Shown here: positions 1 to 10,111 of the stretch, piece after piece
Layout: every line of letters begins with the position of its first letter
Numbering within the stretch: position 1 is the stretch's first letter
Assembly (NCBI RefSeq): GCF_040436345.1
Contig: NC_133237.1
Location: 21,705,749-21,769,748, forward strand
Reading direction: 5' to 3'
DNA: 64,000 nucleotides
Source: Pagrus major
Taxonomy: Eukaryota; Chordata; Actinopteri; Spariformes; Sparidae
Notes under the pieces: model-generated
The model's database searches: none
Seen by the model: only the letters and a program-made list of their open reading frames with translations
What the model was told of the DNA's origin: nothing
Position numbers and translations under genes: made by a program

Positions 1-3000
1 ACCGACTGGAACACACAAGATGGCATTAGCTCCAACAGTGGTAGCAGACGGCCCATGGGGCATGTTCGCCAGATTTAAGACTTATAAAGAACTGACACAC
101 ACAAATAAATTTGGACAGTGTTGCTTTAACATCTGAGAACACTATTTAACTCATCCCATCTCAGGAAGTTTTCACACTTCACACTTCATTAACCTCAGGG
201 GCACAGATTCCCTGGGAAGTCAAGGAAAGAAAATGCTTGTCTTTCTCATATAAATCACCACCAAGCGGTAAACCCCGAATGACAACATTTACATGCACAC
301 AGTATTCCAGATAATAGCTGATATTCCGGTTAAGGTGCCATTCAGTAAACGCTGTTTATATGCACCCTCACGTCTCGATCACAAATATCCATGTACCCAT
401 GCATGAACTGAATATGACAAACACTGCTGTGAAAACCAACTTGCACGACTCGCAAAAAACAACAGTAATTGTGACAAAATGAAGTTTACTTATCTCAGTA
501 TCCCAGATTACACTGACATATGCCAGCTACCAAAGCAAGTGTTTACATACATGGAGTAGTCTGACACTTTCATGGATCCCAGTTGGATGTAGCCATGTAT
601 ACAGCCTTCAGACTACAAAATACAACAGTAAATGGGATTAGGTTTTTCCCCATTTATTCTCTATAAGTGTTAAAAATAACCATACCATAAATATAGTGAT
701 GATATTCCAATGTGATATTTTATTTAGCTCCTTACAGTTTAATTTTAATGCACAGGGAAAACAACAACCATCCATGGCTTTGTATTAGGTCATAGTTAAA
801 GATAAGATCAGAGATCCAACCAAGGAAGGTCAAGATATTAATTTATATTTATTTAATGAGGACAAAAAACAAATGCATATGGTGTTAATTGCAGGGTCAT
901 TTTCGTAATGTTGTTTCTTTATTGGTCTAAATAATAAATAAATAAAATGACAAAAAAATAACAATAGCTTAACTAATCTTCAACAAAATATGAACTGTGT
1001 TCCACTTTTGCATCAGACAAAACTCCAAATGTTAAACAAAAACTACAATGTATCTGGAAAAGATCTATCTAGTGTGCACCTTGAGTTACAGAATTGTAGC
1101 ACACCATAAGGTTAAGAAATGACCCTTAACGCTTCTCGATTCTTTCTCCTTTTCCTTTTTGTTTTGTTTTTATTGAGGTTTATTTCAGTTTATCTAAAAC
1201 AAGTTTCACGACCCCTGACACATCAACACATGACCAAAACCTGAATCCAACAGAAATCAGTGAGCTCGATCTTTGAGGACCAGATCGTTAATGCTGCTGG
1301 CTGTTGGCTGCCCTTCCTGTTGCCTGGGCAGTACAACAAACACTGCCTCTATTTGTTCTATTTCCTTGACTCATCTGAATCAATTTGGCTCAGTCAAGAC
1401 ATCTTGAAATGTGGAGAAATCCATTGTGTACATTGTGCATATACACAGTAAAGTTGATTCTCCAACTATAATTGTCTTCTCAACTCTGATAGCAGGCTGG
1501 AGCCTGGGAGCTGGTACAGTTTGAAATGAGAGAGTGAGTGAAAAGCAAAAATACCCATTCAACCGGATGCGCCCTTCTGGGGGACCACTTTCCAAACTTT
1601 GACCAACCGTGTAGATACTTAAAACGGATTCTTTTTGTAAAGTTTTTAGTTCAGCTGTAGTCGATATGACGGTCTTTGAAATTTGTTCACCCGGTCTTGT
1701 GCTGACCTGAGAAGTCCACATGGGACCCAGCTCTGGAGCTGTGTCCTCTTCTTCTTGGATCACAGCAGTGTCTTGCCTTGGATGGTGCCTCTGCAGACCT
1801 CTGGGATGTGGTTACTGAACAACAAGCTTTCAGGCAATGGCTGAGGATGTTCTCCAGGGTTCCTCTTCTGAGATACATACAACCTGGTGGTGATTCATAT
1901 TGATCCAGCAAGAAAGATTCAAAGAAATTATAGGCTTATTGAACAATAAAATCCTATACTGGGGCCTCAAGCATTGAGGTTCCCTAGCTAATTTGCCCAC
2001 TGCGAAGAGTAGCAGCTACTTCCTGTTTGGACAGATGACACTTGTCTCTTGTCAACACCAGGAACCACGATCTTGTATGTGTACAGTAGATTTGGGGGTT
2101 TGGCAAGAAGTCAAAGAGGTAGAGGACATGAAGAGTCAGGGTATCCCACATGAATACTACATGTACTTAAAGCAGAAGTGAGCACATAGGCAGTCTTTAC
2201 TTTCCTTGGAGGGATACGCGATCAACTGCTGTTCCCGAATGCTAAACTTTGGAAGGCCGGATCATCAATAGAAGCAGCAGTTGAAGAACTCTAGAAGCTA
2301 ATTTATGATAGGAAACAAATATTTATTGATCACTAATCACCATGGCTCATTTGCTTTACGTTACACCTTCTTGCACACCTCCAATAAGCTCAATGGTCAT
2401 GTGTCAACCTATCCTTGTGCATCGAAGGAATCCCTCCAGAGGCGTCTGTCGAGGAACACAAAAAAAACTCATGTAATAGGTCCTGGGGATCTAAAGGAAG
2501 TGTAGTTGCTTCTCTATATGCACCACTGTATGTGTTATGGAGATGACCACCAACACCAGGGTAAAATGTTAGCTACGTAACATTTCTGCAAAACCACTGG
2601 TAAGTTCAAAGTTAACGTGTCTTTATGTTGCAACTTAACGTTTGTTTAGGTTTATTTCTCTCTTGTCATAATGCTCTGCTGAGGTTTAGGCACAAAAGCA
2701 CTTGGTATGGGTGAGGAAATGTTGTGGTTTTTCTTAAAATACCTGTTTTGGTCGCCATTAACATGGCTGGCGATGGTCCAACTTCCTGTGAAAACAGCTG
2801 GATATCTCCCCACAGACTTGAACTGCGGTCGCCCCTTTGGTCACCTTGCAACTTGAAATAACGCAACCTCCGTCCCCTCCACCTCCCGAAGTGAAAATTT
2901 GCTATTACGCATGAAATCGTATCTGTGGTTTGCTGAAACGTAACTGCTGAAATTGTGTCCTGGTGACTGGGTTGTGACCACTGATGTTTTTGAGTGGTGT

Positions 3001-5998
3001 AAAGTATCCTATTTGTTACCTAAATGGCTCTTTGGTGAACCCTTTGGTGCCTTGCTCTTCTTTCTAACAAACCTCTTGTGACGTCCTTCCCCTCTGAAGG
3101 TTGGACAGGTTCCTTCTCATCATGAGTGAGTTGAAGGTGCTCCCCTCACTTCGTCTCATGCCTCCTTGAACTGCTGTTTCAAGGGCCTAAGCTCCTGCCT
3201 CAGCTGCCTAATCATAGCCACTGGTCATCACGTACGACACTGAACCTTTTAGAAGCAAGGCCGATTGCTGTTATTGCCTGGAGTTTTCTGTCACCGTTCC
3301 CTCTTGGATCAAGAATTGCTTTCACTTTCTCGTTGAATTAGAGCCACTCCCAGCTGACAGACTAACTCCACCTACATCTTGTTCTCTGCTTTAGCTTAGC
3401 CGCTAGCGCATGGAGGGTCTGTCGACTATGTGCTGCTTCATGATCTTTCAGGTCTTAGATCTCACCGTGAGTTGTTTCTGTGTGATTCATCCAAGAGCTC
3501 TTTCACCAAGCATTTCATACATACCCTGTGGCAGATTGTTGCCAGTGATGTGGGTTATTTTCAGTAGGTCCATAATCGGGTGTCCTACAAAATTGACCGC
3601 AATTGTGTCTTATCTCAGGATTTAACCCCGATCACATCCAGTTTGTAAGAGAGTTGAGTTTTGAGCCTCAAAACTCAGCTATCTTTCAAATTGGTTAACA
3701 CTTAGCCAACCTTAATTATGTTTTAGCAACCATGAGCAGATATTGTAGGACAAAGAGAGAAAACAATGAGAGTGGATATTTTGAAGTTGCTTTTAGCGTG
3801 AATGTATGTTGACATTTAACATTTTCATCTGATCAGTATGAATGTTTGATTTAAAGAAAGTATTCCTGGCTGCATTTTGTTTCTCTCACTAATACAGAAT
3901 GATTAGATTTTAACATTATTAGGAGACAGGTCACGTGAATAATCCACTGATTGTGCTGTTATCGCACATACCTGTGACCATGCATTATGCCAAACGAACT
4001 ACGTGTTGAGGAAAATAATGTTGTATTTGCACCAACAATATCGAATAGGCCATCCAAAGGATACTGAAGGCTCCGAATACTTCATCTACACTTGGGTAAT
4101 AGTCTGCCAATTAGCCTACACGTGTACAAGACTGGAGCCAAATAGATGTAAATTGTTTAAATCAGATTTTTTCATAAATAGAATCGCCACAGAGGGTGAT
4201 AATTGGTATGTATAGATATATACATCGATAGTTATACAGTGTTGATATATTGCCACATTGCCTGACAGTATTGTGTATTTTGGAAGAGTATCAACATGTT
4301 CAAAGCAAAACATTGTTATGCACATAACTGATGTGTTGCCAGCATTATGAAACAAGGCAAAGCTAACAACAAAAAACATCTTGTTGTGGAATTAGTAATC
4401 AAAATGGCTTAAACCTCTCGTAGAAATGTTATTGATTTGTCTCAGAAAGACTTTTTCAAGCTCTCAGACGTCACTCCAAGTTACCTGAGATGATTTTATG
4501 GGTCCCATTCATCTATCACGCTGCAATTCAAAGTGAGTTATTGTTTAGGCCATAAGACAAAATCAAACCACACAACTTTATCCAAAAAAAAAACCTCTAC
4601 AAAATATGAACTATACCTTTAATGTACAGGATGCACTCTCTGAGGTATTCCAACTCTCCAACTCCGACTCTTCACACATTGCAGATTGGGTTTGTTTAAT
4701 TTCTTTATTTTTTTTTTATTAAATACACATCAAACTCACCTGGGAGTTGAGTCGGTATGCGAGCCACAGCTAAAGAAACCGAACCAATCGCAGACAAGTG
4801 CCGTCAAAGTGTTCCTCAAGTGCTTTCTTTTGGATACTGTGGTAAAACGTCACAGTAGAAGTTGCCAAACTTGCTCAAATATCACTTCATATCACTGTCA
4901 AACACTTTGATACGTGATGACTTTAACATGGCTTTTTTTGGAAGGAGGTATCTGTCAAGTTTAAGCACTAAAGACAATGAGGTGTCAGGAAGCAGTTACT
5001 CGCTAGCTTTCAGATTTATGTCCAAGCATGTCTGCCGGTAGCCTTTGCAAGAAGACCCTCTTATCCTCAAATTACCGAGACATTTTTAAACACATTATCT
5101 GCTTTTTTCTAATATTTCCTTTGTCCTGTGAATTGTTAGCTTCTGTAATCCAAAAGCACAATACGGGTCACTTTAGATAATGAGGCCAGACAGATAGTAA
5201 CAGGTGTGACCATTATGAAAAGACTCCTGTCACCTCTCACATCAGCATACAAGGATGCAAGTGCTCTTATTGTGAAGAGGAGTCTAATATCTAATCCTTC
5301 CCTTCAGCTATTCCAAGACAATATGGAGCCGGCATAATGCAGAGAAATGTGTAATATTTAATGAGGAAGACATTTTTCAAAAGAAAGAGGGAAATGGTGC
5401 GATATTGCACTAATGTTATTGCACTTCGCTTGTCATTCTTCTGCGCTGTGTAACTTTAGAGTAAAAAAGATGATTATAATTGTTTGATTAGTGACTGAAA
5501 GACATGTTAATCTGCATTATTTTGAAGTGTTGTTATTCTCAAACTCTTATAAAGTTATTGTTTTGTAGGCCATATATGAAGGAGGCGAAACATATTTGTA
5601 GGAGATGGAAAATTGTGTCTTTTATTATGAATATCAGCCTCAAAGCGACGTTAAAAGGTAGATGTTTGCCCTTTTGCAAATATTTGAAAACTTTCCAGAA
5701 TCTAATCACCAATTGTTTCTTCATTATATTTCCTCTTTTGTCTTTAAGGTCACATTTCTCATATACTACAAATAATATGTTAATGCAATGTTCCTAAAGT
5801 TTTTCAGCCTTCACGTTGTGGATGTGAAATGTTTGCTATATGCACAGTGGTCTTTATTTAATTTCTGGTACTTGTTTATCAGACGATACAACAGTTGGCG
5901 TATTGTGTCGCGATAACTGCAATCCAACGAGTAAAAAAACAAACAAACTCACAACTAAATGTTGTGAGGTGGAAAATGATATCATCCACTTGGACTTA
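1..5998. other. Intergenic region, no gene recognised
   Basis: No exon with recognisable protein homology or a convincing splice-site pair was found. Reading frames are short and broken. The part between about 1.1 and 3.7 kb is less AT-rich than its flanks and carries broken frames on the minus strand, which suggests a decayed dispersed repeat. The rest is AT-rich single-copy-looking DNA. This interval lies 3' of uncx, where human has MICALL2, but no MICALL2 exon was seen. Confidence 0.6.
2700..2870 (-). repeat. Dispersed repeat copy (pairs with 46.99-47.11 kb)
   Basis: Read on the minus strand, this stretch contains a 'gccatgtt..tggcgac.aaaaca' core. The same core recurs on the plus strand at about 47037..47065, with similar flanking text on both sides (a 'cca.ccatgtt' approach and an A-rich follow-on). 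Two diverged copies in opposite orientation inside one window indicate an interspersed repeat. The family was not identified. Confidence 0.4.
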
Positions 5999-6294
5999 AC
6001 TCATGCGTGTTTTCATTTTTATTTAAGTGATGGTTTCAATGATCACTGTGGACTGAGTAAATCTCCAACACTTATGAAAACAATACAAAACACACCGCGT
6101 GTTACTGAAAAATACATGGCACATAATAAAAAAAGCAAGCTTTTCTTTCCTTTTCCCCATTTTCAATATTACCATGTATTTTTCAGTAACACGCGGTGTG
6201 TTTTCTGAATTGTTTTCATAAGTGTTGGAGATTTACTCAGTCCACAGTGATCATTGAAACCATCACTTAAATAAAAATGAAAACACACATGAGT
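5999..6294. repeat. Near-perfect long inverted repeat (about 120-bp arms)
   Basis: The left arm (5999..6119) and right arm (6172..6294) are reverse complements over about 121/123 bp. The visible differences are a c/t substitution near the outer end and a small indel with one or two substitutions in the A-rich middle. The spacer is 52 bp (6120..6171) and purine/pyrimidine biased. The arms include the GC-containing block 'cacaccgcgtgttactg', so this is not low complexity. No clear target-site duplication is visible outside the arms. It could be a recent inverted duplication (template switch) or a foldback/MITE element. A transcript crossing it would form a hairpin of about 120 bp. Confidence 0.9.
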
Positions 6295-6920
6295 CATGGT
6301 GTTGTGTTATGACAGCAGTGACTGGCTAGAAAGTGAAGTTTTGACATTTTGAGCTTCTTTTGAGTCCAACGTGGACGAGAACTTTGGCATAAAATGCAAG
6401 AAATGAATAAAATAAATCTTTAAGTTTACCTGTGGTGTGAAATTGAAAAAAACATCAGACAAAGTCAAAGTGCAGGTGGTTAAACGAGTCACACAGTCCA
6501 TTAATATTATTTAGCAAACACTCTGAAGACTGTAAATGAACAAACGTGAGCTGCGAATGCTCACGTCTTATTAACTAAATTTTGATTAAGGGAGGGGGGG
6601 ATTTTTTTCGCGAAACACTCCGAGATAATTAAAATTATTTTTAAGGATCGTCCAGAAATCAATGCAGATGGTAATTTCAGGCTTATCCCAGGTATGCACA
6701 GGAAAGATAAGAATGATTAAATCCAACCGGCGCATTAATGAGTATGTAGATGTAAAATAATCCTAAAAGGCATGGCAGAGTTGCTGCAGGAGAAGCCAAA
6801 TGTCAAGTGCCATTTTATTTTATGGAGGATCCCTTTTTTAAAGTGACACGGTTTCTTTCTTATCCAAGCCCCTAAGATCTCATACAGCGACACAAAGCGC
6901 ACATGAGTAGCCTGCACAGG

Positions 6921-6948
6921 CAGACAGACAGACAGACAGACAGACAGG
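6921..6948. repeat. (CAGA)n microsatellite
   Basis: About seven uninterrupted cagaca-type tetranucleotide units. Confidence 0.95.
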
Positions 6949-7229
6949 TTGTCCAAAATCCTTATTTTAAACTTCATCCATAAATATATTTTTTGTTTTG
7001 TGTGAGGTGTTAGATGAAGTTTGGCTTATATTAAAAAAAAATGTTTAGAAAAATCTTAAAATTCAAAATGCAAGTGGCACAACATGGCACATTTATTCCA
7101 GTCATCCTTGCGCAGTAAAAGAGATCAATTCACGTCTAATCTGACTGAGTTCACTCGGATGTAAAAAACGGGGAAATAAAAGCGACATGCTGTCTGTGAT
7201 GAGAGCTGGTAATAAAAACATTTGGTTTT

Positions 7230-8200
7230 TCAGTCATTTGGCTTGGGAAATTGAGAGGCTTATTTTCTGAAGACGCTGATTTCGGGGCTTGCTGCAGCTC
7301 GAATGCTGCAAATGAGACCCCTTAATATCATGACCATAATTAATTGTGCAAATTTGTTTCTATTAAATAAAACTAACACATACTGAGAAAACTCTATTAG
7401 CCTTAATTAAGCTTGATATCCTAATTTAGGAAAATGTGTGGCTGAAAACAAGCCGTTTTGGTTAGATTTTTTTCCCTGTCTTTCTCCGATAGTGGAAAGC
7501 CTACCAGCTTTCTGCCTTTGGGCTGCTTTTCCTCCTCTGAGAGTTGGAAATGAGAAATGGAAATGGAAATACCAGGAGGTGCTAAATTAGCTGCCTGATC
7601 TGCACTTATTGCCGCATACAGGCCCCTATTACTTTGCCAATCTGTGCCTCTCTTTTAGCATTCCGGGCATGGAGAAGCTTCGAGATAGCAGATTTATCAA
7701 ATGGGAAAATGAATGCATGATGATCAGTTAAATTGAAAATCAGCGTCTGCATGACAGCCCGACCTGACACCTCCGTAATTAGAAAGAAAAATGATGGCGT
7801 CCGATGCATAATAGAGCAAAAACAATTTACACTCTCCCATAATGATCCGGCGTTCAAATTGAAAATTTCTCCGGGTATAAATTGAATTCATAAAGTATGA
7901 TTCATGGACGACACATCTCCTGGAGGCTGCCTGGGCATATCGATTGATAGTTTGTCTTGAATCATGCAGCGTGCAGCTCTCAGGCAAGAAAAGCTTAACT
8001 ACTTAAGCAAATCGCTAATTTCACCTTAAGGCCACCAATGTGCAGCCAGCGATACTCCTATTCAGTGTGCTAATGAATTATGGATGAACTGGGCATACGT
8101 CCCAAATAGCCTAAGAGTAGCATGGCAAAATACACAGCGAGAAGGATCCGAGGTTATTTTCAAATTGGACCCGGTTATCCTACAATTTAGGACTTAAAGC
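7230..8200. promoter_or_regulatory. Candidate conserved non-coding/enhancer block 3' of uncx
   Basis: About 1 kb without obvious repeats, with many homeodomain-type ATTA/TAATTA cores (for example 'cataattaattg' near 7335 and 'ccttaattaag' near 7400) and no open frame of note. Its texture matches the conserved non-coding elements known to surround developmental homeobox genes. Conservation itself cannot be seen from one sequence, so the call is inference from composition and position. Confidence 0.35.
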
Positions 8201-8559
8201 TCCTCTCTGTGTTTCCTGACGAGCTCTGAATTCACCAATTGTGTCACATTCCTGATGTAATTTCTGCTTTTTTTTTGCCTTTAGAATAAAATGCAACCCA
8301 GTGAATGAACTCCCTAAAAGTTACACATGACATGAATTAATTCACAGTAAAGAAGAATAATCTCAGCTGTGTGATCAGCATGCAGACACAGAGGTTACAC
8401 CTCTAAACCACAGCCTGCTCAGGCCTAATCTCCTGCATGTTCACTGTGTGTGCCATGTTGGCTGCTGCTGTCTGCCCCTTCCCTTCCCTTCCTCTCACCT
8501 CCCCCCCTCACCACCACCAACCTAATAAGACATTGCTTCCTAGAGCAAACAGCTGCATG

Positions 8560-9560
8560 GGTTGAAATTTATGTAAATATTTTGAAAGGGACACTGGCTC
8601 AGAAATTCATTTGCGCCGGCTCAGACGTAAAGCTCACCCCTCTGATTATTTTCAATTTATTTGCAAATCGAGGATCCAAACAGAACACTAAAGGGCTTGT
8701 GGGTTTCTTAACAAGAGCACTGAGCAGCTATAGCTTGGACTGGATTTTTATTTTTGTCTTAAGATATTTTTTTTTTGTTCTTATGCCATTACGCGCCAGC
8801 CTCGACATTTCCATCCCCGGGGTCGACGTGATATTGTGGTCAACGCTGCTAATATTGCACAAAAAAAAAAAAAAAAAAAAAAGGAAAGAGAAAGGGGAGC
8901 AGATGTCCCAGATCCCGCTTGGCTTCCCTGGGGACCACCAACCCTATTAGAACAAATGTGTTCTGCTATTGTAAATAGGCACGTTTGCCTCAGCCCGTCC
9001 TATTACAGCCCGACGCGTGATCAATAGGCTGATAACACAGAAACATCAATGTAAAGCGACAGAACAATGAGGGATATCATCGAACATCTATCTTAATATA
9101 GCCCTGCTACAAGGGGGCCCTGACAAAGTGGAGAGAGGGGGAAGAAGAAGAAGAAGAAGAAGAAGAAGAGGATGGAGGGAGAAAAGAAAAAAAAAAGCTC
9201 ATGAAAATGCCTCCCCACGAATCCCCATCTCCTATCCAATATGCACAAACACACACACTCCCAGCTGCCGGGGCTATTATTTTCCTATTTCAATTTGACA
9301 CCCAGGCCTTTTCATGCTAATTCTATTATTCTTGGAAGTTTATGTGATTTCATATCACTAGAAATCGGTAATGTATTATAACCCCCTTTGAGCTAAAATA
9401 AACTGAATCCCCCTGCAGTAGCCACCGGGAAAATAATTACTTTCATATCAAAACTCTGCAGGAGTCGAGCGGGTCCTTTTCGCCTCAGGCTCGTAACCTC
9501 ATTTCAGTGGGGGCTTATAGATGAATAAATTTGTTAAGGCAATATACAAAGTACAACATG
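8560..9560. promoter_or_regulatory. Candidate regulatory block directly 3' of uncx, with A-run and GAA repeat
   Basis: The stretch holds AT-rich, non-repetitive segments (about 8560-8850, 9030-9130 and 9280-9540) of the type often conserved around homeobox genes. They are separated by an A-run at about 8861-8882 and a (GAA)n repeat at about 9141-9169. No coding exon is apparent. Regulatory function is inferred from position and composition only. Confidence 0.28.
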
Positions 9561-9655
9561 AGATTTCTTAAGAAAGCCCCCTTTCCTACTGTACTGTGGT
9601 CCTGCGTGCTGCTATTTAAGGTCTCACACGGTTTGAGGTGCTTGTATACAATAGA

Positions 9656-9819
9656 TTTATTTAAGAAAAAAACTTACATATATAAATAGTATAATACCTT
9701 TTTTTACAGCTCTTGAGGATTTGTGTTGGTGGTCTCGTGGTCTGTCTTTTTTTTTGTTGTTGTTGTTTTGTTTGTTTGTTTTGACAAAGTTATCACACAT
9801 TAAAGGATATCTAGAGACT

Positions 9820-9910
<91 letters not shown>

Positions 9911-10111
9911 CTCAGAGAGAAAGAGAGAAAGAGAGAGAGAGAGCACAACATTGTCAAAATATCAGCAGAGGGGGGGGGGGGGGGGGGGCCTAGAGATTAG
10001 ATGTAAAGATGTAGTTTGTGGTTAAGCTTTGGCCTAATGAAAGGTGTCGTTTAGAGGCTATATCAGTATGTTTCTGCCTTTTTTCTTTTTTTTTTTTTTA
10101 CCCCCAAGGAT
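9656..10111 (-). other. uncx: Probable uncx 3' UTR
   Basis: This is the stretch downstream of the uncx stop codon on the minus strand. A canonical AATAAA on the minus strand occupies 9656..9661, about 450 nt past the stop, and is the first plausible distal cleavage signal. The interval is mostly a compound microsatellite plus homopolymer runs. The end point is a prediction, since another AATAAA overlaps the stop codon itself. Confidence 0.45.
9824..9988. repeat. Compound microsatellite (TC)n-(CA)n-(GA)n-(G)n
   Basis: Successive blocks are (TC)n 9824-9873, (CA)n 9873-9903, interrupted (GA)n about 9914-9943 and a G-run of about 19 at 9970-9988. It sits in the inferred uncx 3' UTR. On the coding (minus) strand it would be transcribed as C-run, (UC)n, (UG)n and (GA)n. 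Confidence 0.95.

Noticed and set aside
1380-1763. 127-codon minus-strand frame with non-repetitive, protein-like composition
   Set aside because: No recognised domain, neighbouring frames are broken, and no splice context was found. Probably part of a decayed repeat.
3410-3625. Frame on the plus strand, and a minus-strand reading with a protein-like run near 3490-3600
   Set aside because: Interrupted by stops, family not recognised; treated as possible decayed repeat, not a gene.
8450-8950. 166-codon plus-strand frame
   Set aside because: Ends in a poly-Lys run made by an A homopolymer; no domain; lies in presumed non-coding flank.
9657-9993. Frames over the compound microsatellite
   Set aside because: Translation of simple repeats only.
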